Below are positions 38,699-48,291 of a stretch of DNA of 64,000 nucleotides, one piece after another. A model generated the notes under the pieces. It did not search any database. It saw only the letters and a program-made list of their open reading frames with translations, and was not told the DNA's origin. This DNA is from Prescottella equi (GTDB taxonomy: Bacteria > Actinomycetota > Actinomycetes > Mycobacteriales > Mycobacteriaceae). How positions within the stretch are numbered: the stretch's first letter is position 1; every line of letters begins with the position of its first letter. Made by a program: the position numbers and the translations under genes. Location: the NCBI RefSeq assembly GCF_002094305.1, contig NZ_LWTX01000002.1, positions 248,001 through 312,000 of the forward strand, in the 5' to 3' direction.

Positions 38699-39439
38699 TC
38701 AGCGCCTGATCAGATAGATGTCCATGATCCAGCCCTTGCGCTCCCGCAGTTCGGCGCGGACGCGGACGATCTCGTCCTCGACCTCGCGGAGCTTGCCGGA
38801 GATCAGCACCTCGTCCGGCAATCCCAGGTACGCGCCCCACCAGATCTCGGCATCCTCGTCCGGGACGTGGGTGAAGCTGCATTCCGCGTCGAGCATCACG
38901 ACGGCCGTGCCGACGCCGTCCGGTAGGCCGTCGCGCAGCTTCCTGCCGGTGGTGACGTGCAGCGGCTCGCCGATCCGGTTGAGCACGATCCGGTGCTGCG
39001 CGGCGAGCGCCTGGATGCTCGTGACGCCGGGGATCACCGTGTAGTCGAACGCGACGTTGCCGCGGGCCAGGACGCGCTCGACGATGCGCAGTGTGCTGTC
39101 GTACAGCGACGGGTCACCCCACACGAGGATCGCGCCGACACCGTCCTCGGCCGCGAACTTCTCCTCGAACACCTGGGCCCGGCGGTCGTGCCAGTCGTCG
39201 ACGACACCGGTGTAGTCGGACGGCGTCCGGTCCCGCGGCGGGTCGAGGATGTCGACGATCCGGTACTCGCGGTCCATGTGCTCGGCGAGGATGCTGGTCC
39301 GCAGGTCCACCAGTTCCTGCTTCTCGTCGCCCTTGCCGATGACGAAGAACACGTCGGCCCGGTTCATCGCCTTGACGGCCTGGATCGTCACCTGGTCGGG
39401 GTCGCCGGCGCCGATGCCGATCACGAGAAGCTCACGCAT
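38699..39439 (-). CDS. cobF: precorrin-6A synthase (deacetylating)
   Basis: SAM-dependent methyltransferase of the aerobic cobalamin pathway (precorrin-5 to precorrin-6A). 246 aa, starting [21 protein letters not shown] (tetrapyrrole methylase opening), with [16 protein letters not shown] and [13 protein letters not shown] as further SAM-site motifs. No other cob gene is nearby, as is common for cobF in actinobacteria. It is probably leaderless (TAGCCT, 39446-39451 on the opposite strand). Confidence 0.93.
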   Translation of the reverse strand: MRELLVIGIGAGDPDQVTIQAVKAMNRADVFFVIGKGDEKQELVDLRTSILAEHMDREYRIVDILDPPRDRTPSDYTGVVDDWHDRRAQVFEEKFAAEDGVGAILVWGDPSLYDSTLRIVERVLARGNVAFDYTVIPGVTSIQALAAQHRIVLNRIGEPLHVTTGRKLRDGLPDGVGTAVVMLDAECSFTHVPDEDAEIWWGAYLGLPDEVLISGKLREVEDEIVRVRAELRERKGWIMDIYLIRR

Positions 39440-39452
39440 GGGCGCAGGCTAT

Positions 39453-39502
39453 CGCCCGTGCGCCTTTCCGGTAGCACCCACCACCGGAAAGGCGCACGGG
39501 TG
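39453..39502. repeat. 50-bp dispersed palindrome, copy B
   Basis: Arms CGCCCGTGCGCCTTTCCGGT and ACCGGAAAGGCGCACGGGTG. It fills the divergent promoter region of cobF and thyA, one base from the cobF -10 and 11 bases from the thyA -10. Confidence 0.85.
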
Positions 39503-39513
39503 GCGCAGCCGCC

Positions 39514-39519
39514 TAGACT
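39514..39519 (+). promoter_or_regulatory. -10 element for leaderless thyA
   Basis: TAGACT, seven bases before GTG 39527. Confidence 0.5.
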
Positions 39520-39526
39520 GACCCCC

Positions 39527-40321
39527 GTGCACTCCCCCTACGAAGATCTCCTGCGCCTGGTCATGGACACCGGAACTGCCAAGGCGGACCGCACCGGAAC
39601 CGGGACGCGCAGCGTCTTCGGGCATCAGATGCGCTGGGATCTCGCCGAGGGGTTCCCGCTGATCACCACCAAGAAGGTGCACCTCAAGTCCATCGTCTAC
39701 GAGCTGCTGTGGTTCCTGCGCGGCGAGTCGAACGTCAAGTGGCTGCAGGAGCACGGCGTCACCATCTGGGACGAGTGGGCGGACGCGGACGGCGAGCTGG
39801 GCCCGGTGTACGGCGTGCAGTGGCGGTCGTGGCCGACGCCGTCGGGCGAGCACATCGACCAGATCACCAAGGTCGTCGAGACGCTGAAGACCAATCCGGA
39901 CTCGCGGCGGATCATCGTCTCGGCGTGGAACGTGGCCGACCTCGACGCCATGGCGCTGCAGCCGTGCCACGCGTTCTTCCAGTTCTACGTCGCCGACGGC
40001 AAGCTCAGCTGCCAGCTGTACCAGCGCAGCGCGGACCTGTTCCTCGGTGTGCCGTTCAACATCGCGAGCTACGCGCTGCTCACCCACATGGTGGCGCAGC
40101 AGGCCGACCTCGAGGTGGGCGACTTCATCTGGACCGGTGGCGACTGCCACATCTACGACAACCACGTCGACCAGGTCACCGAGCAGCTCTCCCGGGAGCC
40201 GCTCCCCTATCCGACGCTGAAGCTGAACAAGCGCGACTCGATCTTCGACTACACCTTCGAGGACGTCGAGATCGTCGACTACCGGCACCATCCGGCGATC
40301 AAGGCACCGGTGGCCGTCTGA
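39527..40321 (+). CDS. thyA: thymidylate synthase (folate-dependent)
   Basis: Makes dTMP from dUMP using methylene-THF. The 264-aa protein matches the length of E. coli ThyA. It has [13 protein letters not shown], the catalytic Cys147 in [12 protein letters not shown], and [12 protein letters not shown]. The start is GTG 39527. Its TGA shares one base with the ATG of the dihydrofolate reductase gene, so the folate pair is coupled. Confidence 0.97.
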   Translation: MHSPYEDLLRLVMDTGTAKADRTGTGTRSVFGHQMRWDLAEGFPLITTKKVHLKSIVYELLWFLRGESNVKWLQEHGVTIWDEWADADGELGPVYGVQWRSWPTPSGEHIDQITKVVETLKTNPDSRRIIVSAWNVADLDAMALQPCHAFFQFYVADGKLSCQLYQRSADLFLGVPFNIASYALLTHMVAQQADLEVGDFIWTGGDCHIYDNHVDQVTEQLSREPLPYPTLKLNKRDSIFDYTFEDVEIVDYRHHPAIKAPVAV

Positions 40322-40803
40322 TGATCGGCCTGATCTGGGCCCAGACGACGTCGGGCGTGATCGGACGCGACAACACGATCCCGTGGCGGGTCCCGGAGGA
40401 CATGGCCCGGTTCAAGGACACGACCATGGGTCATCCCGTGGTGATGGGCCGGTTGACGTGGGAATCGCTGCCCCCGAAGTTCCGTCCGCTGGCCGGCCGC
40501 ACCAACATCGTCGTCACCCGCCAGGACGGATGGAGTGCCGACGGCGCCCGGACCGCACACGGGATCGAACAGGCGCTCGAGGTCGCCGGCGACACCGCCT
40601 GGGTGATGGGCGGCAGCCAGATCTACACAGCAGCAATGCCGTTCGCGGACCTGCTGTCGGTGACCGAGATCGACGCCGACATCGAGGGCGATGCCTTCGC
40701 CCCGACGATCGGGAACGAGTGGGTGATCGGGGACGAGGGCGACTGGCACATCTCCGAGAAGTCCGGGCTGCGCTACCGGTTCCTGACATACGTGCGGGGC
40801 TGA
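40321..40803 (+). CDS. folA: dihydrofolate reductase
   Basis: Regenerates THF from the DHF formed by ThyA. 160 aa, with IWAQTTSGVIGRDNTIPWRVPEDMARFK (split: IPWRVPEDM carries the catalytic acid), VVMGRLTWESLP and VMGGSQIY. ATG 40321 overlaps the thyA stop by one base. Confidence 0.96.
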   Translation: MIGLIWAQTTSGVIGRDNTIPWRVPEDMARFKDTTMGHPVVMGRLTWESLPPKFRPLAGRTNIVVTRQDGWSADGARTAHGIEQALEVAGDTAWVMGGSQIYTAAMPFADLLSVTEIDADIEGDAFAPTIGNEWVIGDEGDWHISEKSGLRYRFLTYVRG

Positions 40804-40908
40804 CCGGACCGGGACGGTGGCCGAACCGTTAGGTCGATGTCCGGACCATTCGCCCCCGGGTGGGTCATACTGCGGGAACCACCGCCCCTGCCGTCCCGGG
40901 AGTGACAT

Positions 40909-41238
40909 GTGATGGACAAGACCTCGCTGACCGCGCTCGCCCGCCAGCAGCTCAAGCTGGCGGCCACGTCGTCGAGTGGCCGCAGCTCGCAGACCGTGCA
41001 CGGCGGTCACCAGCGGCATCTACGCCAGACCGTCATCGCGCTGAGCGCCGGGAAGTCGCTGGCCGAGCACGACAGCCCGGGCGAGGCGACGCTCCTGGTG
41101 CTCAGCGGCAAGCTCGCGCTCATCTCCGGCGAGGACTCGTGGAAGGGATCGACGGGCGACCTGCTCATCATTCCCCCGACGCGGCACAGCGTGGAGGCGC
41201 TCGAGGACGTCGCGTTCCTCCTCACGGTCGCGAAGTAG
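40909..41238 (+). CDS. cupin-domain protein (109 aa)
   Basis: A small single-domain cupin with the pattern GKSLAEHDSPGEATLLVLSGKLAL...GDLLIIPPTRHSVEALED. The expected metal His positions are partly present (H54, H93 region). Starts GTG 40909 or ATG 40912 are equally possible, after GGGAG. Role unknown; its stop abuts the convergent TetR gene. Confidence 0.8.
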   Translation: MMDKTSLTALARQQLKLAATSSSGRSSQTVHGGHQRHLRQTVIALSAGKSLAEHDSPGEATLLVLSGKLALISGEDSWKGSTGDLLIIPPTRHSVEALEDVAFLLTVAK

Positions 41239-41853
41239 TCACACCATCTGGTCGACGGGTGCGGGGACCACGCCGAGCGACAGCAGTCCGGCCACGAAGG
41301 CGCGCAGCGCAGTCTCGTCCGTCGTGTCGATCACGCCCCCGGTCGTGATGAACGAGGTCACCAACCGGAAGGCCCACTCACACACCGCGCGCGGATCGAT
41401 GGTGGCGAGCTGCTCGGCGGTCATCAGTCGTTCGAACAGGGGGGCGAGGTAGTCGGTGCCGCGCTCGACGAACGGTCGGGCCCGCACCGTGAACCATGGC
41501 AGCACGACCTCCGGGTCGTCGCGGAGTCCCTTCTGGAGCAACATGTGGCGGCGCGCATAGCCGACAGCGAAGACGACGCAGTCGGTGAGCCCGGTATCCA
41601 GCCGCTCGCTGTCCCGGAGCACGGGCGTCAACAGCGTGAAGAACCGGGTGATCTCCCGCTGGAACAGCGCCTCGAAGATCTCGGCCTGATCGCCCACGTA
41701 CTTGTAGACCGTCGGCCGGGACAGGCCGGCCCGCTCGGAGATCACCGCGTGCAGTCGCGTGCCGTACCCGGACTCCACCAGGCAGGCTTCTGCGGCGTCG
41801 AGGATCCGTTCCCGAATCGCGACGGGGCTCAGATCTTGTGCGCGAGATCTCAT
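41239..41853 (-). CDS. TetR-family transcriptional regulator
   Basis: 204 aa, with an N-terminal helix-turn-helix (about 15-60; AVISERAGLSRPTVYKYVGDQAEIF) and a helical ligand domain. The target is unknown; the neighbouring cupin gene or its own promoter are candidates. TACAAT (41861-41866, opposite strand) lies seven bases before the ATG, giving a near-perfect -10 of a leaderless gene. Confidence 0.88.
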   Translation of the reverse strand: MRSRAQDLSPVAIRERILDAAEACLVESGYGTRLHAVISERAGLSRPTVYKYVGDQAEIFEALFQREITRFFTLLTPVLRDSERLDTGLTDCVVFAVGYARRHMLLQKGLRDDPEVVLPWFTVRARPFVERGTDYLAPLFERLMTAEQLATIDPRAVCEWAFRLVTSFITTGGVIDTTDETALRAFVAGLLSLGVVPAPVDQMV

Positions 41854-41911
41854 TCGCGGGATTGTAGTGCGAACGACACCTACCGGCCGGTTCAGTTCTT
41901 CAGGCCCGACG

Positions 41912-42148
41912 TCACCATGCTCCCCAGCGACCGAAGGCCGGTTCCAGCACCACGCGCACGGCCCGGGGAAGGGTCTGCCCGTACGCGCGGAACAACTCGT
42001 CCCGCGAATCGAACGTGCCGAGTGACCGAATTACGAACCGCGACAGGTCGACGCACCCCGTGACAGCAGTGTTTTCCCAGGTTATGACGCTGCTAGAGGG
42101 AAGTCCGGCGCCGACCCCCTCCCCCGAGGATCGACGCCGGACAGTCAA
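41912..42148 (-). pseudogene. possible gene remnant or small ORF (78 aa)
   Basis: In the 423-base spacer between the TetR gene and the sensor kinase there is an open frame whose last ~45 residues look protein-like (DLSRFVIRSLGTFDSRDELF and RAVRVVLEPAFGRWGAW), while the first 30 do not. No ribosome binding site or promoter is visible. It may be the remains of a C-terminal gene end or a chance frame. Confidence 0.25.
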
Positions 42149-42264
42149 AGGCGGGAGCAGGCCACCACGACCCCGCTCCCGATCACTTCACCCCCTACAT
42201 CGGGCGCCTACTGCAACGCGTTACACCCGGACACAACCAAATTTTCGGGAGAGTTTCGGGCGCC

Positions 42265-42270
42265 TATGCT
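42265..42270 (+). promoter_or_regulatory. -10 element for leaderless sensor kinase gene
   Basis: TATGCT, six bases before ATG 42277. The surrounding TCGGGCGCCTA occurs twice, at 42200 and 42257, a direct repeat 57 bases apart. Confidence 0.5.
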
Positions 42271-42276
42271 GCGTGC

Positions 42277-43962
42277 ATGGTGGAGAGCGGCAGCTGGGAC
42301 CTCGGGGAATTCGACGACCTGGAGGAACTGCTCGCCGACATGCGCAGTCGCCTCGTGGAAAGCGTCGCGACGCCGGCCCGGCTGCGGGAACTGCTCGAGG
42401 CGGTCCTGGTCGTCGGGGCGGGGCTGGAACTCGATTCGATCCTGCAACGCATCGTGCAGGCGGCGACGACACTGCTCGACGCACGCTACGGGGCGCTCGG
42501 TGTCCGCGATCCGGACGGCGGACTGTCGGAGTTCGTGTACGAGGGCATCACCACCGAGCAGCGCGCCCGGATGGGGCACCTCCCGGAGGGGCACGGGCTG
42601 CTGGGGCTGTTGATGGAACACCCCCGGCCGGTTCGTGTCTCACACCTGGGCGCGCACCCGGCGTCGGTCGGCTTCCCGCCGAACCACCCCCCGATGGACA
42701 GTTTCCTGGGCATGCCGATCATCGTGCGCGGCCAGGTTTTCGGCAGCATCTACCTCACCGAGAAGCGCACCGGCCCCGAGTTCACCGACGAGGACGAGAC
42801 GATCCTCGACGCCCTGGCCACGTCGGCCGGCGTCGCGATCGACAACGCGCATCTGTTCGAGGAGTCCCGAACCCGGGAGCGTTGGGTGACGGCGCTCCGG
42901 TCCGCGAACGCCCGCCTGCTGTCCGGCGGGTCCATCGACGAGGCGCTCGATCTGCTGGTCACCCGCACCCGCGACCTGTGCTCGGCCAGCGGAGCCTACG
43001 TGGTCGTGGTGGAGGAGGACGACGACGCGACGATCGAGGCGGCGTCGTCCGACGGCGGTCCCCGCCCCGGCAGCCACATCGACCTGTCCGGGTCCGACCT
43101 GCTGTCCGTGGTCCGCGGCCGCCGCCCGGCGCTGCTCGGCGAGCACGACCGGATCGGGCCGTTCGGTGCCGACGAACCGGTGCGGATCGCGGCGCTCCCG
43201 CTCTCGACGACGTCGGGGGTCGCCGGAATGCTCGTGGTGACCCGCGCCGGAACTGCGAGTTGGGCCGCCGACGAGATCACGAGGCTGGGGTCGATGGCCG
43301 ATTCGGCGGCCCTGGCCGTCGAGTTCGCCGATCAGCAGCAGCGTCGCCGTCAGCTCGATGTCCTCGCCGACCGGGACCGCATCGCGCGCGACCTGCACGA
43401 CAACGTCATCCAGCAGTTGTTCGCGACCGGGATGAGCCTGCAGAGCTTGCTGCTGGACACGACCGCGCCGCTGCCCGAGGCGACGGCCGGCACGATCACG
43501 AAGTCGGTGTCCCAGCTCGACCGGATGATCCACGAGATCCGCACCACGATCTTCGACCTGCAGACGACGGGGGATCAGCCCAGCACGAGCCTGCGCCGGC
43601 GCCTGCTCGACGCGATCGGCGACCTGACGACCCGCTCGGAAGTGGTGCCCAACGTCCAGTTCACCGGCGCGATCGACACCTTGGTGCCGCCGCGGATCCA
43701 TCCGCACGCCGAGGCGGTGCTGCGGGAGGGGCTGAGCAACGCGTTGCGGCACGCCGATGCGACGACCATCGACGTCGTGATCGACGCGGCCGACCGGCTC
43801 ACGATCCGGATCTGCGACGACGGCGTCGGCGTGCCCGAGACCACGCGACGCAGCGGCCTCGACAACCTGGCCCGACGCGCTGAGCAGTGCGGCGGTACCT
43901 TCACGCTGCTGCCGGGTGTCAGCTGCGGCACCGAACTGACGTGGCGGGTGCCGCTGCGTTAG
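42277..43962 (+). CDS. dosS: DosS/DevS-like GAF sensor histidine kinase
   Basis: Redox/hypoxia sensor kinase of the DosS/DosT group, 561 aa: two GAF domains (about 50-195 and 215-350), dimerisation/phosphoacceptor helix with His374 in RIARDLHDNVIQQL, and an HATPase domain (NALRHAD, DDGVGVP, SGLDNLARRA). GAF-A has GFPPNHPPMDSFLG; its His137 falls where M. tuberculosis DosS has the haem ligand His149, allowing for a shorter N-terminus. So it likely binds haem and senses O2, NO or CO. It is not in an operon with the regulator; the two are convergent. Confidence 0.9.
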   Translation: MVESGSWDLGEFDDLEELLADMRSRLVESVATPARLRELLEAVLVVGAGLELDSILQRIVQAATTLLDARYGALGVRDPDGGLSEFVYEGITTEQRARMGHLPEGHGLLGLLMEHPRPVRVSHLGAHPASVGFPPNHPPMDSFLGMPIIVRGQVFGSIYLTEKRTGPEFTDEDETILDALATSAGVAIDNAHLFEESRTRERWVTALRSANARLLSGGSIDEALDLLVTRTRDLCSASGAYVVVVEEDDDATIEAASSDGGPRPGSHIDLSGSDLLSVVRGRRPALLGEHDRIGPFGADEPVRIAALPLSTTSGVAGMLVVTRAGTASWAADEITRLGSMADSAALAVEFADQQQRRRQLDVLADRDRIARDLHDNVIQQLFATGMSLQSLLLDTTAPLPEATAGTITKSVSQLDRMIHEIRTTIFDLQTTGDQPSTSLRRRLLDAIGDLTTRSEVVPNVQFTGAIDTLVPPRIHPHAEAVLREGLSNALRHADATTIDVVIDAADRLTIRICDDGVGVPETTRRSGLDNLARRAEQCGGTFTLLPGVSCGTELTWRVPLR

Positions 43963-43970
43963 GCGCTCCG

Positions 43971-44020
43971 CGCCCGTGCGCACTTGTGGTGGGGCCGGCT
44001 ACCAAAAAGGCGCACGGGTG
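43971..44020. repeat. 50-bp dispersed palindrome, copy C
   Basis: CGCCCGTGCG ... CGCACGGGTG. It lies between the convergent sensor and regulator genes, with the inner arms less well kept (TTGTGGTGGG / ACCAAAAAGG). It may act as bidirectional terminator. Confidence 0.8.
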
Positions 44021-44030
44021 CCGCAGGCGC

Positions 44031-44663
44031 CTATCGCTTGTTCCGCAGCTCCGTGGCCAGCACCGCGGCCTGGGTGCGACGCTGCATGCCCAGTTTGGCG
44101 AGCAGTCGCGAGACGTAGTTCTTGATCGTCTTCTCGGCGAGAAACAGCCGTTCGGCGATCTCACGGTTGGTCAGACCCTGGCCGATGAGGTCGAAGACGG
44201 CTCGCTCCTGATCGGACAGTTCGGCGAGCGGGTCGGCGGTGCGCTCGGAGCGCATGCGCTGCATCAGTGCGGCGGTGGCGCGGCTGTCGAGCAGCGAACC
44301 GCCGGCGCCGACGGTCCGCACCGCCGAGATCAGGTCGGTGCCGAGGATCTGCTTGAGCACGAACCCGGACGCTCCGGCCATGACGGCGTCGAACAGGGCC
44401 TCGTCGTCGGCGAAAGACGTGAGCATCAGGCAGCGCAGGTCCGGCAGGACGGTGCGCAGGTCACGGCACAGTTCGACGCCGTTGCCGTCGGGGAGCCGGA
44501 CGTCGAGCACCGCGACGTCGGCGCCGCTGGACGGGATCCGGGCCATCGCCTCGCCCACCGACGCGGCCTCGCCGACCACCGTGAGGTCGGGCGCGCTGCC
44601 GAGTAGATCCACCAGCCCGCGTCGCACGATCTCGTGATCGTCGACCAGAAAGACCCGCGTCAT
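44031..44663 (-). CDS. dosR: DosR/DevR-like response regulator
   Basis: NarL/LuxR-type regulator, 210 aa, very close in pattern to M. tuberculosis DosR. Receiver: [20 protein letters not shown], phospho-acceptor Asp54 in [10 protein letters not shown], Lys104 in FVLKQI. C-terminal [23 protein letters not shown] and [23 protein letters not shown] 44663 is chosen because GGAGGTGACACCG precedes it. It would bind boxes of the type TTSGGGACTWWAGTCCCSAA; a near match lies at 60599, upstream of a universal stress gene. Confidence 0.93.
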   Translation of the reverse strand: MTRVFLVDDHEIVRRGLVDLLGSAPDLTVVGEAASVGEAMARIPSSGADVAVLDVRLPDGNGVELCRDLRTVLPDLRCLMLTSFADDEALFDAVMAGASGFVLKQILGTDLISAVRTVGAGGSLLDSRATAALMQRMRSERTADPLAELSDQERAVFDLIGQGLTNREIAERLFLAEKTIKNYVSRLLAKLGMQRRTQAAVLATELRNKR

Positions 44664-44814
44664 CGGTGTCACCTCCATGTCCGTTCCGGAAAACGCTACC
44701 GCGCCGCGGCCGCTTTCCTGGTGTCGGACCTCCCGCTGCATGGAATCGGCCGTGGCGGTGTCGCACACACCACACCTAGCGTCGGCGTCGAGTTGCTGTG
44801 GTGAGAGGAGCCCG

Positions 44815-45171
44815 ATGACGCACACGGCGGAAGCCATCGTCTACATCGTCGACGAGATGGTGGTCCGGCCCGGACGGGGCCGCGAATTCCTCTCCGCCTA
44901 CCTCGAGCGGTACGCGCCCGGCGCGGAAGCTCGCGGCCTCACCCTCGACCGCGCCCTCGTCAGTCCGCCGGTGTGGCTCGACGACCAGTCGAACACCGTG
45001 ACCGTCACGTGGACGGTCACGGGAGTCGACGCGTGGTGGCAGCAGCGGTGGGCGGCGGGACGCGACCCCGGCGTCGCGCAGTGGTGGGCCGAAGCGGACG
45101 CCTGGCTGCTCAGCCGCAACCGCAGCACGTCGTGTCCGGTCGACGATCTCGCGGCGGTGGCCGGTGTTTGA
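44815..45171 (+). CDS. hypothetical small alpha/beta protein (118 aa)
   Basis: ATG 44815 follows GAGAGGAGCCCG. The protein starts [22 protein letters not shown] and has the ferredoxin-like pattern [19 protein letters not shown]...[18 protein letters not shown], similar to antibiotic-biosynthesis-monooxygenase / Dabb-like barrels. It overlaps the next gene by eight bases, so the two form a pair of small barrel proteins. Substrate unknown. Confidence 0.75.
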   Translation: MTHTAEAIVYIVDEMVVRPGRGREFLSAYLERYAPGAEARGLTLDRALVSPPVWLDDQSNTVTVTWTVTGVDAWWQQRWAAGRDPGVAQWWAEADAWLLSRNRSTSCPVDDLAAVAGV

Positions 45172-45802
45172 GGTCACCAAGCTGATCAGGTTCGCCGACG
45201 GCGTCGACGAATCCGAAAGAGAGACCGTGCTGTCGGGGGTGGCGTCCGACGTCTTGCCCCATGCCCGGAGCGCCCTGATCCGGCCCACGCTGCCGGGCGG
45301 TATCGCGGCCGGGGACGTCATCGCCCGGTTCCGGTTCGACGTCGAATCCGATTGGCGGGCAGCTCAGAACGACGTCGAGCGACGCTTGTGGACCGCAGCG
45401 GTCGAGCACGTGGATTCCGTGACCCACACCGGGACACCGCGACCCGCGAAGTCCGATGCCCCACCCACCGTGTTCCGGACACTGCTGGTCGCGGTGAATC
45501 CATCGACGGACCCGAAGGTGTTACGGCAGTTCGAATCCGAGACGGCGGCGATGGCGGACTACATCCCCTCGATCGGGGCGTCGCAACTCGGCCGGGTACA
45601 CGAGGCGTCGGGCTCGGCGCGGTGGACGCACGTGTGGGAGCAGGAGTACGCGAGCCTGGACGGACTGACCGGCCCGTACATGACGCACCCCTATCACTGG
45701 GCGCACGTCGACCGCTGGTTCGACGCCGAGCGCGGGCAGCGCATCGTCACCGCCCTGTGCCACAGCTTCTGCCGGATCGAGGAGCCGATCCTCGTCTGCT
45801 GA
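45164..45802 (+). CDS. Dabb (stress-responsive A/B barrel) domain protein
   Basis: A 212-aa protein with two related halves: VTKLIRFADGVDESERETVLSG...VIARFRFDVESDW, and FRTLLVAVNPSTDPKVLRQFESETAAM followed by WTHVWEQEYASLDGLTGPYMTHPYHWAHVDRWFD, the classic Dabb ending. It starts at GTG 45164 inside the end of the previous gene. Dabb barrels often act on small aromatic or polyketide compounds, or are stress proteins. Confidence 0.82.
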   Translation: MFEVTKLIRFADGVDESERETVLSGVASDVLPHARSALIRPTLPGGIAAGDVIARFRFDVESDWRAAQNDVERRLWTAAVEHVDSVTHTGTPRPAKSDAPPTVFRTLLVAVNPSTDPKVLRQFESETAAMADYIPSIGASQLGRVHEASGSARWTHVWEQEYASLDGLTGPYMTHPYHWAHVDRWFDAERGQRIVTALCHSFCRIEEPILVC

Positions 45803-45807
45803 CACGC

Positions 45808-48132
45808 TCAGCGGGCTCCCCCGCGCTGCGCGACCATCCACGCCGCGACCTGGGTGCGCGAGGTGAACCCGAGCTTGGCGAGGATGTGGTCGACGTGCCC
45901 CTCGACGGTGCGCGGGGCGATGACGAGGCGCTCGGCGATAGCCCGGTTCGTCATGCCCTCGGCGACGAGTTCCGCGACCTGCATTTCGCGGCGGGTGAGG
46001 TTGTGCCCGCTGTCGGCGGCCGGTTCCGCAACGTCCAGCGGCTGTTCCCCGAGCGCGTACGCGATGACCTCCTCGGTGTTCATCGCCACGCCGCGCTGAC
46101 GGGCAGCGTCGAAGGCGTTGTCACCGAGCGCTTCACGGGCTCGACGCACACACTGCTCGTGGTAGGCCACCAACGGCTGGAACGTCTCGATGGGACTACC
46201 CGTCGCGGTGAAGAGCACCTCGGCGGCGCCGAGGAACACCGCGGCCCGTTCCGGATCCTGCTCGACGACCGTCCAAGCCAGCTGTTCGAAACACCAGGCC
46301 CCACCGAACTGGTTGTCCAACGCACGCAGGAGGGGTAGAGCCTCCACGAGCATCGCACTCCCCCGCTCGAGCTGCCCGTGCCGCCAGAGCGACGACCCGT
46401 AGTCGGACATGATCATCGCGCGCCACATGATTTCGCCGTGGGCCTCGGTGACGGCGAGCGCCTCGTCGTAGTGCGCGGACGCCTCGTCGGGATCGCCCAG
46501 GATGTCGATCACGTACCCCTGCCAGTAGAGCGCGGGCACGAGATCGTAGAGATCGTCACGCTCGCGGAACACCGCGATCGCCCGCCCCAGGTCGGCCTGC
46601 GCCGGTTCCAGGTCGCCCCGGGTGACCGCGGCGTAGGCGACCGCTGCCGCCGCCCGTGCGGCCGACACGTCGTCGACACCTTCCTCGGCCAGCCGACGGG
46701 CCTTGTCCGCCAACACTGTTGCGGCGACGATGTCCTGTTGGAGCGCGGCGAGCATGCTGTTCACGCACAGCGCCTCGATACGGTCGTCGATCGGCCCACC
46801 GTCCCCCTCCCACGACCGTCTCAGCCAGAGGCGGCCCTCGTTGAACCGGCCCCGCACGATCCACGCCGGGTACAGCGCCGCCGTGATCCGCAACGCGGCG
46901 CCCCAATCACGCTCCGCCAGTGCGAACTCGATCGCCTCACGGATGTTCGACTGCTCGACGTCCACGGCGGCGGCCCACTGGACCTGCCGGGGACCGATCC
47001 AGTCGTTCTTGGCGCGCAGGACGAAACGCTCGAACCAGTCGAGGTGCCGACGGCGCACGATGTCCGTCCAGCCGAACTCCTCCAGCTTCTCCTGCCCGTA
47101 CTCGCGGATCGTCTCGAGCATCCGGTACCGGGCGAGAACCCCCGTCGAGTCCGCCTCGTCGCGCACGAGTATCGACTTGTCCACCAGCGCGGTCACGACG
47201 TCGAGCACGTCCACCGGCCCGGCTTCGTCGTGCAGCACGCTCTCGGCCGTATCGAGATCGAAGCCACCCGCGAACACCGACAGGCAGGCCCACAACCGCC
47301 GTTCCGAGTCGGTGCACAGGTCGTAGCTCCAGTCGATGCTCATCCGCAGCGTCTGCTGTCGGCCCGGGCTGGTGCGGCCACCGAGCGTCAGCAACCGGAA
47401 GCGATCGCTCAGCCGGTCGCGGATCTGCTCCACCGACAGCGCCCGCAGCCTGGCGGCGGCCAACTCGATCGGCAGTGGCAGGCCCTCGAGCCGCGCACAG
47501 ATCTCCTCGACCACCGCCCGGTTGTCGTCGGTGACGCGGAAATCGGGCACTGCTGCACGCGCCCGTTCCTCGAACAGCAGGACCGCGTCGGACATCTGCT
47601 CGCCCGGACCTGTCCCCGCGGCGACCGTCAGCGGCGGCACCCGGACGACGGCCTCCCCGCCGATACCGAGCGGCTCGCGGCTGGTCGCGAGCATCGACAG
47701 GCCCGGGCACGCGCGGAGCAGGGTGTCGGAGAAGTTCGCCACGGCGTCGACCAGGTGCTCGCAGTTGTCGAGGATCAGCAGTGCACGCCCGTCCGCCAGG
47801 TGCTCGACGAGCACGGCCTCCGGCGGGCGGGCCGACCAGTCCTGCAGACCGAGGACGTCCGTCACCGTCTGCCACAGCAGGTCGGGATCGCGCAGGTCCC
47901 CCAACTCCACGAACCACGTTCCACCGGTGAAAACCTTGCGGGACTCGCGGGCGACGCGGAGCGCGAGCCGGGTCTTGCCGACGCCGCCGGGGCCGGTGAG
48001 CGTCACCAGGCGCGACTCGGACAGCAGCCGCCGGACCTCGGCCACCTCGTTCTGCCGTCCCACGAAGCTGTCCAGCTCCTCGGGAAGACTCGCCCTGCCG
48101 ATCCCCGCGTCGGTCCGCACCGCACCGCGCAC
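45808..48132 (-). CDS. large ATPase-LuxR transcriptional regulator
   Basis: A 774-aa STAND-type regulator: Walker A TGPGGVGKTRLAL near residue 45, Walker B LLILDNCEH, a winged part and TPR-like helices, and a C-terminal LuxR HTH (LTRREMQVAELVAEGMTNRA and PRTVEGHVDHILAKLG). The effector is unknown. GTG 48132 is preferred: TATCTT (48139-48144, opposite strand) lies six bases before it, the leaderless spacing seen for several neighbours; the frame also allows GTG 48171. Confidence 0.87.
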   Translation of the reverse strand: MRGAVRTDAGIGRASLPEELDSFVGRQNEVAEVRRLLSESRLVTLTGPGGVGKTRLALRVARESRKVFTGGTWFVELGDLRDPDLLWQTVTDVLGLQDWSARPPEAVLVEHLADGRALLILDNCEHLVDAVANFSDTLLRACPGLSMLATSREPLGIGGEAVVRVPPLTVAAGTGPGEQMSDAVLLFEERARAAVPDFRVTDDNRAVVEEICARLEGLPLPIELAAARLRALSVEQIRDRLSDRFRLLTLGGRTSPGRQQTLRMSIDWSYDLCTDSERRLWACLSVFAGGFDLDTAESVLHDEAGPVDVLDVVTALVDKSILVRDEADSTGVLARYRMLETIREYGQEKLEEFGWTDIVRRRHLDWFERFVLRAKNDWIGPRQVQWAAAVDVEQSNIREAIEFALAERDWGAALRITAALYPAWIVRGRFNEGRLWLRRSWEGDGGPIDDRIEALCVNSMLAALQQDIVAATVLADKARRLAEEGVDDVSAARAAAAVAYAAVTRGDLEPAQADLGRAIAVFRERDDLYDLVPALYWQGYVIDILGDPDEASAHYDEALAVTEAHGEIMWRAMIMSDYGSSLWRHGQLERGSAMLVEALPLLRALDNQFGGAWCFEQLAWTVVEQDPERAAVFLGAAEVLFTATGSPIETFQPLVAYHEQCVRRAREALGDNAFDAARQRGVAMNTEEVIAYALGEQPLDVAEPAADSGHNLTRREMQVAELVAEGMTNRAIAERLVIAPRTVEGHVDHILAKLGFTSRTQVAAWMVAQRGGAR

Positions 48133-48138
48133 GATTCC

Positions 48139-48144
48139 AAGATA
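48139..48144 (-). promoter_or_regulatory. -10 element for leaderless LuxR-ATPase gene
   Basis: TATCTT on the minus strand, six bases before GTG 48132. Confidence 0.45.
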
Positions 48145-48249
48145 CGTCCGCGCGCGCCACCGGAAAGCCACTCCGACCAGCAGGCGAGCGTAACGTTCGC
48201 GTCACGCGAACAGCCGGTTCGTGCGACGGTGCGCGGGCCGGCCAGCCGC

Positions 48250-48255
48250 TACCAT
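48250..48255 (+). promoter_or_regulatory. -10 element upstream of htpG
   Basis: TACCAT, some 36 bases before ATG 48292, leaving a leader with GAAGGGGACC as ribosome site. Confidence 0.35.
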
Positions 48256-48291
48256 CTGCGTCGAACGTTCTGCTGTCGAAGGGGACCACGA

